Below are positions 1 through 8,670 of a stretch of 64,000 bases of DNA, piece after piece. A model generated the notes under the pieces. It did no database searches. It saw nothing but the letters and a program-made list of their open reading frames with translations, and was not told the DNA's origin. This DNA is from Salipiger mucosus DSM 16094 (GTDB lineage Bacteria > Pseudomonadota > Alphaproteobacteria > Rhodobacterales > Rhodobacteraceae). The stretch spans positions 175,030-239,029 of the forward strand of contig NZ_KE557279.1 in the NCBI RefSeq assembly GCF_000442255.1, in the 5' to 3' direction. Position numbers and translations under genes: made by a program. Each line of letters opens with the position of its first letter. The stretch's first letter is position 1.

Positions 1-1
1 C

Positions 2-1165
2 GAAGAGGCCTTCCGGATCGGAGAAAACATCGCGACCGCGCCCGGGCAGGTGGTCTGGCGCAATCACATGATGGAGCTGATCCAGTACTCTCCGACCACC
101 GAGAAGGTGCACGAGACGCCGATCGTGCTCTTCCCGCCGTGGATCAACAAGTACTACATCCTCGACCTCAAGGAATCGAACAGCCTGATCCGCTGGATCG
201 TCGACCAGGGCTACACGCTTTTCGTGGTCAGCTGGATCAACCCCGACGAAAGCTATGCCGATGTCGGGCTCGAGGACTACATCGACGACGGTTTCCTCAC
301 CGCCATGCGTGTCGCCCGCGAGATCTGCGGCGTCGACCGCGTCAACGCGGTGGGCTACTGCATCGCGGGCACGACTCTGGCCCTCGTGCTCTCGCTGCTC
401 AAGAAGCGCGGCGACAAGCAGGTGAAATCGGCCACCTTCTTCACCGCACTCACCGATTTCTCGGACCAGGGCGAGTTCACGCCCTTCCTGCAGGACGATT
501 TCATCGACGGCATCGAGGACGAGTGCAACCGCTCGGGCATCCTCAAGAGCTTCATCATGTCGCGCACCTTCTCGTTCCTGCGCTCGACGGACCTGATCTA
601 CACGCCCGCGATCCGCTCCTACATGATGGGCGAGACGCCGCCGGCCTTCGACTTGCTCTACTGGAACGGTGACGGGGCCAACCTGCCCGGCCGCATGACG
701 ATGCAGTACCTGCGCGGGCTCTGCCAACGCAACGAGTTCGCCGAGGGCCGCTTCCAGCTGAAGGGCGAGACGCTGGACCTGGCCGACGTCGACGTGCCGC
801 TGATCTCGATCACCGCCGAGACCGACCACATCGCCGCCTGGAAGGACTGCTACCGGGGCGTGCAGAAGATGGGCTCGCGCTCCAAGACCTTCGTGCTGTC
901 GGAATCGGGCCACATCGCCGGTATCGTGAACCCGCCCAGCAAGAAGAAGTACGGCCACTACCTGAACCCCGACCTCAAGCTTCCGGCAGAGGAATGGCAG
1001 GCGCAGGCCGACTACCACGAGGGCTCCTGGTGGGGGCACTGGGAATCCTGGCTGGGCAAGCGCTCGGGCAAGATGGTCCCGGCGCGCGAGCCCGGCGATT
1101 CGGCGCATCCGCCGCTCTGCCCGGCCCCCGGCACCTACGTCACGGTCAAGGCCAACCAAGGATAA
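2..1165 (+). CDS. phaC: Class I poly(3-hydroxyalkanoate) synthase, C-terminal part (5' end outside window)
   Basis: Polymerises (R)-3-hydroxyacyl-CoA into polyester at the surface of PHA granules. The reading frame is open from base 2, so the start lies upstream of the window; about 387 codons of a family usually near 570-600 residues are visible. The alpha/beta-hydrolase core is clear: the lipase-like box GYCIAG carries the nucleophilic Cys (codon 359-361), followed by the Asp region (AETDHIAAW) and the catalytic His region (SGHIAGIVNPP). The next gene is a phasin on the same strand, and paired repeats matching PhaR operators lie in the gap, the usual phaC-phaP arrangement in Rhodobacterales. 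Function is sure; class I is inferred from length and context. Confidence 0.96.
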   Translation, partial: EEAFRIGENIATAPGQVVWRNHMMELIQYSPTTEKVHETPIVLFPPWINKYYILDLKESNSLIRWIVDQGYTLFVVSWINPDESYADVGLEDYIDDGFLTAMRVAREICGVDRVNAVGYCIAGTTLALVLSLLKKRGDKQVKSATFFTALTDFSDQGEFTPFLQDDFIDGIEDECNRSGILKSFIMSRTFSFLRSTDLIYTPAIRSYMMGETPPAFDLLYWNGDGANLPGRMTMQYLRGLCQRNEFAEGRFQLKGETLDLADVDVPLISITAETDHIAAWKDCYRGVQKMGSRSKTFVLSESGHIAGIVNPPSKKKYGHYLNPDLKLPAEEWQAQADYHEGSWWGHWESWLGKRSGKMVPAREPGDSAHPPLCPAPGTYVTVKANQG

Positions 1166-1184
1166 CAATCCCTTGGACGCCATT

Positions 1185-1226
1185 GCTGCGGCGCAGCATT
1201 TCACTCTTGAAATGCTGCGCCGCAGC
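1185..1226. promoter_or_regulatory. Paired PhaR-type operator (perfect inverted repeat)
   Basis: Two 19-base arms (1185-1203 and 1208-1226) are perfect inverted complements around a 4-base loop. Each arm itself contains a CTGC-N3-GCAG palindrome (1186-1196 and 1215-1225), so the two boxes are 29 bp apart centre to centre. CTGC-N3-GCAG is the TGC-rich type of site reported for the PHA-responsive repressor PhaR of Rhodobacter and Paracoccus. The position, 74 bp before the phasin start, fits repression of phaP until PHA binds PhaR. The structure could also act as a hairpin after phaC, but no T-run follows it. Confidence 0.75.
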
Positions 1227-1299
1227 GTGCATATTCCTGTAAGCCCGAGGAAATAGGGCGGGGTGGGCCCGCCCGGGCAGACAGACAGGATTTTGAACT

Positions 1300-1755
1300 A
1301 TGGCCGCCAAGACCCAAGACTTCACCGCCATGATGAAAGACATGATGGGCGCATTCCCCGTGGACACCAAAGCCATGGACGAAGCGTTCAAGACCTCCGC
1401 GACCCTGAACGAGAAGCTCTCGGCCGTCGCGCTGGAAGCCGCCGAGAAGTCGACCGAGCTGTCGGCCAAGTGGACCAAGGACACCCTCACCAAGATGTCC
1501 GAAATGTCCAAGGCCAAGAAAGAGCCGGCAGACTACGCCAAGGCGATGACCGAGTTCGCATCGGCGCAGGCCGAAGTGACCGCCGAGAACATGGCCGCCT
1601 TTGCCGAGATCGCGAAGAAGGTCCAGATGGACACCGTCGAGCTGATGATGGCCGCAGGCAAGGACTTCTCCGAAGACGCCACCGCCGCCATGAAGAAGGC
1701 CACCGACGAGATGACCGCGACCGCCAAGAAGGCATCGACCGCAGCGGCCAAGTAA
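1300..1755 (+). CDS. phaP: Phasin family PHA granule-associated protein
   Basis: A 151-residue, mostly helical, Ala/Lys/Glu-rich protein without membrane segments or signal peptide. The body is a run of amphipathic helix typical of phasin_2 proteins, which coat PHA granules and control their number and size. The C-terminus is a Lys/Ala/Thr tail (residues about 135-151), as in many phasins that also touch DNA or bridge granules. ATG at 1300 follows an ACAGGA ribosome-binding sequence. It sits directly after phaC, with the PhaR-like operators in front and a terminator behind, so it is probably transcribed on its own as the main PhaR target. Confidence 0.92.
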   Translation: MAAKTQDFTAMMKDMMGAFPVDTKAMDEAFKTSATLNEKLSAVALEAAEKSTELSAKWTKDTLTKMSEMSKAKKEPADYAKAMTEFASAQAEVTAENMAAFAEIAKKVQMDTVELMMAAGKDFSEDATAAMKKATDEMTATAKKASTAAAK

Positions 1756-1821
1756 TTCCTGCCCTTCCGGGCAGACCAGGACATTGCGCCCCTCTCCTCC
1801 CAATCCTTCGGCGCAATGATC

Positions 1822-1853
1822 GGGGCGGGCTCTTCGGAGCTCGCCCCTTTTTT
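1822..1853 (+). terminator. Rho-independent terminator after phaP
   Basis: An 11-bp GC-rich stem (1822-1832 with 1837-1847, one G.U-type mismatch) with a TTCG tetraloop is followed by six T residues (1848-1853). It lies 67 bp after the phasin stop. Confidence 0.9.
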
Positions 1854-2001
1854 CATCAACCGACCGATGTTCGCAGGATGCGCCCCCGGCCTCGGCTGGC
1901 GCACAGTTCCGCGCCTTGACGCCGAAGGCCTCGCGGTCGACGGAGGGTGACGGGCTGTGCCACGCAGGCCCCCTCATCCAAACCAGCGATCAGGACCTTT
2001 C

Positions 2002-3504
2002 ATGCGCAGGGATGCTACCGAACGCGAACTTCAGGCCCAGACGAACCCCAACCACCCACCGCACGACACTGCTGACGAACCCATCGGCCCCGGCAAGATC
2101 GCGGCGCTGATCGCCGGCCCGGTGCTGGCGCTTGTGCTCTACCTGCTGCCCGCGCCCGCCGGGATGCCCGAGACCGCCTGGCACCTCGTCGCCGTGACCG
2201 CCTGGATGGTGGTCTGGTGGCTGAGCGAGGCGATCCCCCTGCCCGCCACGGCGCTGCTGCCCATCGTGCTGCTGCCGATCCTCGGCATCCAGCCCATCGA
2301 CGACGTGACGCCGCGCTACGGCAACGACCTCATCTTCCTCTTCCTCGGCGGCTTCATCCTTGCCGGGGGGATGCAGAAATGGGGCCTGCACCGCCGGATC
2401 GCGCTCTTCATCGTGCGCGCCATCGGCAGCACGCCCTCGCGCATCGTCATGGGCTTCATGCTGGCCACGGCCTTTCTGTCGATGTGGATCTCCAACACCG
2501 CGACCGCCGTGATGATGTATGCCGTGGGCGTTTCGGTCATCGAGTTCATCGACGACCGGATCGAGGACAAGAAGCTGGTCCACAACTTCGGCGTCGCGCT
2601 GATGCTGGCCATCGCCTACTCCGCGTCGATCGGGGGGGTCGGCACGCTGATCGGCACGCCGCCGAACGCGCTCATGGCCGGGATCCTGTCGGACAGCTAC
2701 GACGTCGAGATCGGCTTCATGCAGTGGATGCTGCTCGGTGTGCCCGTCGTGCTGGTCATGCTGCCGCTCGCCTACATCGTGCTGACGCGACTGGCCTTCC
2801 CCATGTCCGGGCTCGAGCTGGGCTCGGTGCGTTCGGTCATCGACGACGAATACAAGCAGCTCGGCCGCATGGACCGGGGCGAGATCATCGTTGCCGTCGT
2901 CTTCGGTGCGGCCGCGTTCTTCTGGATCACGCGCAGCTTCCTTGGCCTGCCCATCGACGACAGCGGCATTGCCATGACCGCCGCGGTGCTGCTCTTTGCC
3001 CTGCCCGTCGGCCGGAGCCAGGGCTTCGTGCTCGACTGGAGCGTGGCGCGCAGCCTCCCCTGGGGCGTGCTGATGCTCTTCGGCGGCGGTCTCGCGCTGG
3101 CCGGGGCCTTCGACTCCACCGGCCTCGCGCAGTGGATCGGCGACCAGGTCGCCTCGCTCGAGGGCATCAACCTGTGGATGCTGATCTTCGTGGTGGCCGG
3201 GGCGATCATCGTGCTGACCGAGATCACCTCGAACACCGCCTCCACCGCCACTTTCCTGCCGATCCTCGGCGCCGTGGCCGTGGGCCTCGGTGTCGCGGTG
3301 CCCTGGCTGACCGTGCCCGTCGCGCTTGGCGCCTCGATGGCCTTCATGATGCCCGTCGCGACGCCGCCCAACGCCATCGTCTTCTCCTACGAGCGCATGA
3401 CGCTGAGCGACATGGTGCGCGCGGGCATCCTGCTGAACATCTGCTCGGCCGTGGTCGTCTTCCTCGCGATGCGCCTGCTGGCCGGCCCCGTCTTCGGGAT
3501 GTGA
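2002..3504 (+). CDS. SLC13/DASS family sodium:anion symporter
   Basis: A polytopic inner-membrane protein of 500 residues with about 11-13 hydrophobic segments. The family (SLC13, divalent anion:Na+ symporters) imports C4-dicarboxylates, citrate or sulfate. The two family signature loops are recognisable: SNTATAVMM followed by the GGVGTLIGTPPNA loop in the first half, and the symmetric ITSNTASTATFLPI plus MPVATPPNAI in the second half. The ATG at 2002 has an AGGA ribosome-binding sequence 6-9 bases upstream; a GTG at 1957 in the same frame is possible but has no good site. The exact substrate cannot be read from sequence. It is monocistronic and convergent with scoAB. Confidence 0.92.
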   Translation: MRRDATERELQAQTNPNHPPHDTADEPIGPGKIAALIAGPVLALVLYLLPAPAGMPETAWHLVAVTAWMVVWWLSEAIPLPATALLPIVLLPILGIQPIDDVTPRYGNDLIFLFLGGFILAGGMQKWGLHRRIALFIVRAIGSTPSRIVMGFMLATAFLSMWISNTATAVMMYAVGVSVIEFIDDRIEDKKLVHNFGVALMLAIAYSASIGGVGTLIGTPPNALMAGILSDSYDVEIGFMQWMLLGVPVVLVMLPLAYIVLTRLAFPMSGLELGSVRSVIDDEYKQLGRMDRGEIIVAVVFGAAAFFWITRSFLGLPIDDSGIAMTAAVLLFALPVGRSQGFVLDWSVARSLPWGVLMLFGGGLALAGAFDSTGLAQWIGDQVASLEGINLWMLIFVVAGAIIVLTEITSNTASTATFLPILGAVAVGLGVAVPWLTVPVALGASMAFMMPVATPPNAIVFSYERMTLSDMVRAGILLNICSAVVVFLAMRLLAGPVFGM

Positions 3505-3514
3505 GCCGCGCATG

Positions 3515-3544
3515 AAAAAGGGCGCGCCCCGCCGGGCGCGCCCT
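3515..3544 (-). terminator. Terminator of scoAB (between convergent genes)
   Basis: Two copies of the self-complementary block GGGCGCGCCC (3520-3529 and 3534-3543) form a 10-bp stem with a 4-base loop. The A-run at 3515-3519 is a T-run when read on the minus strand, so the terminator points away from scoB. It may also stop the DASS transporter transcript. Confidence 0.85.
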
Positions 3545-3567
3545 CGCTTGTCCGTTCAGACCGGCGA

Positions 3568-4194
3568 TCAGTCGACGATGGTCGCCTCGGTCTTCTCGCG
3601 GATCTCGTCCTCGGTCACGCCGGGCGCGCATTCGACGATCTTCAGACCGCCCTCGACCACGTCGAGCACGCCGAGGTTGGTGATGATGCGGTCCACCACG
3701 CCGGTGCCGGTCAGCGGCAAAGTGCACTTCCTGAGAAGCTTGGGCTCGCCCGTCTTGTTGGTGTGGTCCATGACCACGACCACCTTCTTCACGCCGGCGA
3801 CGAGGTCCATGGCCCCGCCCATGCCCTTCACGAGCTTGCCCGGGATCATCCAGTTCGCGAGATCGCCGTTCTCGGCCACCTCCATGGCGCCCAGGATCGC
3901 AGCCGCGATCTTGCCGCCGCGGATCATGGCGAAGCTCTCGGCGCTGTCGAAATAGGACGTGCGGTTCAGCTCGGTGATCGTCTGCTTGCCGGCGTTGATG
4001 AGGTCGGGATCCTCTTCACCCTCGTAGGGGAAAGGCCCCATGCCCAGCATGCCGTTCTCGGACTGCAGCGTGATGTCCTTGTCGCCGACGTAGTTGGCGA
4101 CAAGCGTCGGGATGCCGATCCCGAGGTTGACGTACCAGCCGTCTTCCAGTTCCTGCGCGGCGCGTTCGGCCATCTGGTCGCGTTCCCAGGGCAT
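3568..4194 (-). CDS. scoB: 3-oxoacid CoA-transferase subunit B
   Basis: A 208-residue beta subunit of succinyl-CoA:3-ketoacid (acetoacetate) CoA-transferase, which moves CoA from succinyl-CoA to acetoacetate during ketone-body or PHB use. The N-terminal region contains YVNLGIGIPTLVANY and the SENGMLGMGP motif, whose Glu is the CoA-thioester-forming residue in this family. Start: ATG at 4194 overlaps the scoA stop by one base (TAATG), so the two subunits are translationally coupled. The frame stays open further upstream inside scoA, but the start after scoA is the family length. Proximity to phaC-phaP fits activation of acetoacetate from PHB breakdown. Confidence 0.95.
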   Translation of the reverse strand: MPWERDQMAERAAQELEDGWYVNLGIGIPTLVANYVGDKDITLQSENGMLGMGPFPYEGEEDPDLINAGKQTITELNRTSYFDSAESFAMIRGGKIAAAILGAMEVAENGDLANWMIPGKLVKGMGGAMDLVAGVKKVVVVMDHTNKTGEPKLLRKCTLPLTGTGVVDRIITNLGVLDVVEGGLKIVECAPGVTEDEIREKTEATIVD

Positions 4195-4898
4195 TACACG
4201 GCCTCCTTCTTGCGGGTGGTGACCTTCTCGATGCGCTTCTCGTGCTCGCCCTGGATCAGGCGGTGCACATAGATGCCCGGCAGGTGGATGCAGTCGGGAT
4301 CGAGCGAGCCGCGCGGCACGATTTCCTCGACCTCCGCGACGCAGACCTTGCCGCACATCGCCGCCGGCGGGTTGAAGTTGCGCGCCGTCTTGCGGAACAC
4401 GAGGTTGCCGGTGTCGTCGGCCTTCCAGGCCTTCACGATCGACAGGTCCGCGAAGATGCCTTCCTCGAGGATGTAGTGATCCTCGCCGAACTTCTTCACT
4501 TCCTTGCCTTCGCCGATCTGCGTGCCGTACCCGGTCTTGGTGTAGAAGCCCGCGATGCCGGCGCCGCCGGCGCGCATGCGCTCTGCCAGGGTGCCCTGCG
4601 GGTTGAACTCCAGCTCCAGCTCGCCGGACAGGTACTGCCGCATGAACTCGGCGTTCTCGCCGACGTAGGAGCTCATCATCTTCTTGACCTGCTTGCTTTC
4701 GAGCAGCAGGCCCAGCCCGAAGCCGTCGACGCCGGCGTTGTTGGACGCCACGGTCAGATCCTTCGTGCCCGCGTCGCGGATCGCCTGGATCAGGAGTTCG
4801 GGGATACCGCAGAGGCCGAAGCCGCCCGCCGCGATCAGCATGCCGTCGTGCAGCAGGCCGTCGAGCGCCTCTGCCGCCGAACCGTAGACTTTCTGCAT
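4194..4898 (-). CDS. scoA: 3-oxoacid CoA-transferase subunit A
   Basis: A 234-residue alpha subunit partnering ScoB, normal family length. The N-terminal [20 protein letters not shown] and the Gly-rich [13 protein letters not shown] segment are family hallmarks, followed by [20 protein letters not shown] at 4898 is preceded on the minus strand by GGGAGGA, a strong ribosome-binding site. It forms a two-gene operon with scoB, ended by the hairpin at 3515-3544. Close relatives act on other short 3-oxoacids (AtoDA), so acetoacetate is the most likely but not proven substrate. Confidence 0.95.
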   Translation of the reverse strand: MQKVYGSAAEALDGLLHDGMLIAAGGFGLCGIPELLIQAIRDAGTKDLTVASNNAGVDGFGLGLLLESKQVKKMMSSYVGENAEFMRQYLSGELELEFNPQGTLAERMRAGGAGIAGFYTKTGYGTQIGEGKEVKKFGEDHYILEEGIFADLSIVKAWKADDTGNLVFRKTARNFNPPAAMCGKVCVAEVEEIVPRGSLDPDCIHLPGIYVHRLIQGEHEKRIEKVTTRKKEAV

Positions 4899-4960
4899 GA
4901 AGTCCTCCCTATGGATTGGTGACGAAGGTTGTGCCGCGCCGCAGAGGGAGAGTCAACGAA

Positions 4961-4987
4961 GGCGCCCCCTTGCCCCGGGGGGGCGCC
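4961..4987 (-). terminator. Hairpin after the L,D-transpeptidase gene
   Basis: A 9-bp pure G/C stem (4961-4969 with 4979-4987) lies immediately downstream of the minus-strand gene ending at 4997. It is followed on that strand by TTCGTT, a weak T-rich tract. It separates the transpeptidase from scoAB. Confidence 0.6.
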
Positions 4988-4996
4988 CCGCGCCTG

Positions 4997-5566
4997 TCAG
5001 ATGAGGCGCACCTGCGTGCCCACCGGGCAAAGCGCGAAAAGCTCTTCGATCTTGGGGTTGTAGAGCCCGATGCAGCCGTCCGAGCTGCGCCGCCCGATCT
5101 TGCGCGTGTCGTGCGTGCCGTGGATGATGTAGGCGGGCCAGCTGAGATACATCGCATGGGTGCCGAGCGGATTGTCCGGCCCGGGCGGAATGTATTCCCA
5201 GTCGGGGAAGCGTTCCAGTTGGCTGGGCGTCGGCGTCCAGTCCGGGCCCACCTTCTTGCGCACGATCTTGGTATAGCCGCGCTTGGTCAGCTGCTCGGTC
5301 TTGGGCACCGAGGTCGGATAGACCCGGTAGTCGGTGCCGTCGCCCGACCAGAAGTGCAGCGCCCGCGAGCGGGTGTCGGCAACGATCGTGGCAACGCCGA
5401 GGTCATCGAAGTGGTCGCGCCAGTCCTGCGCCACGAAGCTCGAGATATTGCGCCGCGTGGTCGTGGCCGCCTCGGAGGCATGAACCTGGGCGGGCACCAG
5501 CGGAAGCGCGCAGGCGGCCCCGGCGGTGGCAAGCAGGCGGCGGCGTGAAAATCCGTTGTTCGACAT
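4997..5566 (-). CDS. Tat-exported L,D-transpeptidase (YkuD domain)
   Basis: A 189-residue periplasmic YkuD-family protein, predicted to form 3-3 peptidoglycan cross-links or attach proteins to peptidoglycan. The N-terminus SRRRLLATAGAA is a twin-arginine signal with likely cleavage after VHA (about residue 30). The catalytic segment reads IIHGTHDTRKIGRRSSDGC: the conserved His and, 16 residues later, the nucleophilic Cys of the SxGC-type motif, here S-D-G-C. The PDNPLG segment before it is also typical. The gene is alone between hairpins. The partner substrate protein cannot be inferred. Confidence 0.92.
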   Translation of the reverse strand: MSNNGFSRRRLLATAGAACALPLVPAQVHASEAATTTRRNISSFVAQDWRDHFDDLGVATIVADTRSRALHFWSGDGTDYRVYPTSVPKTEQLTKRGYTKIVRKKVGPDWTPTPSQLERFPDWEYIPPGPDNPLGTHAMYLSWPAYIIHGTHDTRKIGRRSSDGCIGLYNPKIEELFALCPVGTQVRLI

Positions 5567-5724
5567 GGTGTTGCGGTCTCCTCATCGTGGCTGACAGTAC
5601 GCAACCTGAAGTGGCGGCCGAACAAAGACCAATCACGTATTCTTGTGTGTCGATGTATCGGTGCGCATCGGCCACACGGGGCCGTTCCGATGCCGTGAAA
5701 CCGGGCATTCCCGGTCGAAAGGCG

Positions 5725-5750
5725 GTGGCCTCGGCGCCCGCCGGGGCCAC
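5725..5750 (-). terminator. Hairpin after topA
   Basis: An imperfect inverted repeat (about 11 bp; 5725-5735 with 5740-5750) lies 7 bases after the topA stop on the minus strand. No T-run follows, so it may be a mRNA-end hairpin rather than a full intrinsic terminator. Confidence 0.45.
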
Positions 5751-5756
5751 GCGCTG

Positions 5757-8537
5757 TCACGCGTCGTCGGCCTCGTCCGTCTTGGCGGCCGCCTTGCCGG
5801 CGGCGGCCGTCTTGGACGTGCTCTTGCTGGCGCTCGTCTTCTTGGCGGCGGTCTTCTTCGGCGCGGCTTTCTTGGCCGTGGTCGCCTTCTTCGGAGCGGC
5901 CTTCTTCTTGCCGCCGCCCTTCTTGGCGGCCTTCTCGGCGATGAGCGGCAGCGCGCTCTCGAGCGTCACCTCCGAAGGCTCGGTCTCCTTCGGCAGCGTC
6001 GCGTTGATCTTCTCCCACTTCACGTAGGGGCCGTAGCGCCCCTCGTAGACAGCGACCTTGCCGCCGTCGGGATGCTCGCCAAGCTCCTTGATCGGCTTCG
6101 CGGCGGCGCCCCTGCCCCGGCCGGGGTTGGCGCGCTTCTCCGCAAGAAGCTCCACCGCGTGGTTCATGCCGATCTCGAAGACCTCCTGGAACTCCTTGAG
6201 GTTCACGTAGACCGGCTTCGCCTCGTCGGGCAGCTGGTGCACGACGTAGGGCCCGAAACGGCCGAGGTTCGACTTGATGACCCCGCCTTCGGGGTGCATG
6301 CCGATCTCGCGCGGCAGCGTGAGCAGCGTCAGCGCCTTCTCGAGCGTCATGTCGTCGGGCGACCAGCCCGGCAGATACTGCCCCCGCGCCTTCGGCAGCG
6401 AGGCGCGCGGCGGTTTCTTGACCTCGGGCGTCGGCTCGCCGCGCTGGACGTAGGGGCCGAAACGGCCGGCCTTGAGCCAGATCTCGTCCTCGTCGTCATA
6501 GCCCAGCAGCTTTTCCTCGCCCTCGGCGCCCTCGCCCGCGATGGGGCGGGTATAGGTGCACTCGGGGTAGTTGCCGCAGCCCACGAACCCGCCGGTGCGC
6601 GATGTCTTGAGGTGCAGCCGCCCCTGCCCGCAGCGCGGGCAGATGCGCGGATCAGAGCCGTCCTCGCGCGGCGGGTAGAGCTGCGGCGCGAGCGCGTCGT
6701 CGAGCACGTCCAACACCTCGGCGATCCGCAGATCCGAGGTCTCCGAGATCGCGGCCGAGAAATCGCGCCAGAACTTTGCCAGCAGCGACTTGTAGTCCAT
6801 CTCGCCGGCCGAAACCTCGTCGAGCTCGTTCTCGAGCTCCGCGGTGAACTCGTAGCCCACGTATTTCCGGAAGAAGTTGAGCAGGAAGATCGTGACGATC
6901 CGGCCCTTGTCCTCGGGGATCAGGCGGTTCTGTTCCTTGCGGACGTACTCGCGGTCCTGGATCGTGCCGATCACGCTGGCGTAGGTCGAGGGCCGGCCGA
7001 TGCCCAGCTCTTCCATCTTCTTGACCAGCGTCGCCTCGGTGTAGCGCGGCGGCGGCTGGGTGAAGCTCTGCGTCGCGAGCACCGAGCCGTTCTCCGACAG
7101 CACCGCGGACGAGGCCGTCTGCATGCCGCCGGCACTTGCGCTCTCGACCACCTCGTCGCCCTTCTCGGCCGCCTTGGAAAACTGCTGATGCAGCCCGGCC
7201 TTGGCGAACGTCGCGGCGTCGCCTTCCATGATCTGCGGCAGGCGCTTGTCGTCGTCGTCGGCCACGTCGTCGCGGCCCTCTTCGTAAACCTTCAGGAAGC
7301 CGTCGAAGAGCACCACCTGCCCCGTCGCGCGCAGGCCCACCTGGCCGTCGTCGCTGGCGATCTCGACGGTGGTGCGCTCCAGCCGCGCGGCCTCCATCTG
7401 GCAGGCGAGCGTGCGCTTCCAGATCAGGTCGTAGAGCTTGCGCTGGTCGGCCTCGCGCAGCTTGAGCGACTCGGCATCCGCCGCCATGTCGGTCGGTCGG
7501 ATGCACTCGTGCGCTTCCTGCGCGTTCTTGGCCTTGTTCTTGTAGATGCGCGGGCTGCCGGGCACGTAGTCCTTGCCGTAGCGGTCGGCGATGGCATCAC
7601 GGCAGGCGCTGACCGCTTCCGGGGCCATGTCGATGCCATCGGTCCGCATGTAGGTGATATGGCCGGCCTCGTAGAGGCGCTGCGCCGCGCTCATGCAGGC
7701 CCGGGCGCCCATGCCGAACTTGCGGCTCGCTTCCTGCTGCAGGGTCGAGGTCATGAAGGGCGCCGAGGGGTTCCGGCTCGATGGCTTGGCCTCGACGCTG
7801 GCGACCTTGAGGGCGCGCGAGGTGATGGCCTGCACCGCAAGCTCGGCCTGCGTGGCGTTCTCGATGTCGTAGCGGTCGAGCTTCTTGCCGCCCAGCACTG
7901 TCAGACGCGCCTCGAAGTCCTGACCGCGCGGCGTGCTCAGCAGCGCCTTGACCTGCCAATATTCGCGGGGATCGAAAGCCTCGATCTCCATCTCGCGCTC
8001 GACGATGAGGCGCAGGCAGACCGACTGCACGCGCCCCGCCGACTTGGCGCCCGGCAGCTTGCGCCAGAGCACGGGGCTGAGGTTGAACCCCACGAGGTAG
8101 TCCAGCGCGCGGCGAGCGAGGTAGGCCTCGACCAGCGGCGCGTCGATCTCGCGCGGGTTCTGCATCGCCTCGGTGACGGCGCTCTTGGTGATCGCGTTGA
8201 AGGTCACGCGACGGACGTCCGTGTCCTTCTTGATCGAGCGCCGCTTGGTCAGCGCCTCCTTGAGGTGCCACGAGATCGCCTCGCCCTCGCGATCGGGGTC
8301 GGTCGCGAGAATGAGCGCGTTGTCGGTCTTGAGCGCCTCGGCGATGGCTGAAACGTGCTTGCGGGAATCGTTCGCGATCTCCCATTTCATGGCGAAATCG
8401 TGCTCGGGATCGACCGATCCGTCCTTGGGCGGCAGGTCCCGGACGTGTCCGTACGAGGCGAGAACCGTGTAGTCGGAGCCCAGATACTTGTTGATTGTCT
8501 TGGCCTTGGCCGGGGACTCGACGACGACGACGGGCAT
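5757..8537 (-). CDS. topA: DNA topoisomerase I (type IA)
   Basis: A 926-residue type IA topoisomerase that relaxes negative supercoils through a 5'-phosphotyrosine intermediate. The N-terminal Toprim domain begins VVVVESPAKAKTI; the catalytic Tyr lies in YMRTDG near residue 297. A four-Cys zinc ribbon (CPRCGQG...CGNYPEC) is near residues 625-655, followed by repeated FGPYV/YGPYVKW topoisomerase C-terminal modules. The last ~60 residues are a Lys/Ala-rich repeat tail (KKAAPKK type) that likely binds DNA non-specifically or contacts RNA polymerase. ATG at 8537 gives the canonical MPVVVVESP start; an upstream ATG at 8600 adds 21 residues unlike the family. Confidence 0.98.
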   Translation of the reverse strand: MPVVVVESPAKAKTINKYLGSDYTVLASYGHVRDLPPKDGSVDPEHDFAMKWEIANDSRKHVSAIAEALKTDNALILATDPDREGEAISWHLKEALTKRRSIKKDTDVRRVTFNAITKSAVTEAMQNPREIDAPLVEAYLARRALDYLVGFNLSPVLWRKLPGAKSAGRVQSVCLRLIVEREMEIEAFDPREYWQVKALLSTPRGQDFEARLTVLGGKKLDRYDIENATQAELAVQAITSRALKVASVEAKPSSRNPSAPFMTSTLQQEASRKFGMGARACMSAAQRLYEAGHITYMRTDGIDMAPEAVSACRDAIADRYGKDYVPGSPRIYKNKAKNAQEAHECIRPTDMAADAESLKLREADQRKLYDLIWKRTLACQMEAARLERTTVEIASDDGQVGLRATGQVVLFDGFLKVYEEGRDDVADDDDKRLPQIMEGDAATFAKAGLHQQFSKAAEKGDEVVESASAGGMQTASSAVLSENGSVLATQSFTQPPPRYTEATLVKKMEELGIGRPSTYASVIGTIQDREYVRKEQNRLIPEDKGRIVTIFLLNFFRKYVGYEFTAELENELDEVSAGEMDYKSLLAKFWRDFSAAISETSDLRIAEVLDVLDDALAPQLYPPREDGSDPRICPRCGQGRLHLKTSRTGGFVGCGNYPECTYTRPIAGEGAEGEEKLLGYDDEDEIWLKAGRFGPYVQRGEPTPEVKKPPRASLPKARGQYLPGWSPDDMTLEKALTLLTLPREIGMHPEGGVIKSNLGRFGPYVVHQLPDEAKPVYVNLKEFQEVFEIGMNHAVELLAEKRANPGRGRGAAAKPIKELGEHPDGGKVAVYEGRYGPYVKWEKINATLPKETEPSEVTLESALPLIAEKAAKKGGGKKKAAPKKATTAKKAAPKKTAAKKTSASKSTSKTAAAGKAAAKTDEADDA

Positions 8538-8638
8538 GAAAGCTCTGACCTCTCGGACATTATTGGAACGGCCTGCTCGCGGGCCGTCATGGCGGCGCAA
8601 GATGTGGGACGCAAGGGGGGAATGTCAATGTGGCCGCC

Positions 8639-8670
8639 GGCCACCGCCCCCGTGAGGGGCCCCGGTGGCC
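8639..8670 (-). terminator. Hairpin immediately after dprA
   Basis: Inverted repeat with an 8-bp outer stem (8639-8646 with 8663-8670) plus inner C/G pairing starts one base beyond the dprA stop on the minus strand. It lacks a T-run, so factor-independent termination is uncertain. Confidence 0.45.

Noticed and set aside
1990-3513. 507-codon minus-strand frame opposite the DASS transporter
   Set aside because: Very charged His/Gly/Arg sequence typical of antisense of a membrane-protein gene; no start or motif support.
5643-8351. 902-codon open frame on the plus strand opposite topA
   Set aside because: Antisense shadow of a GC-rich gene: Arg/Ala/Gly/His-rich composition, no motif, and topA on the other strand is complete.
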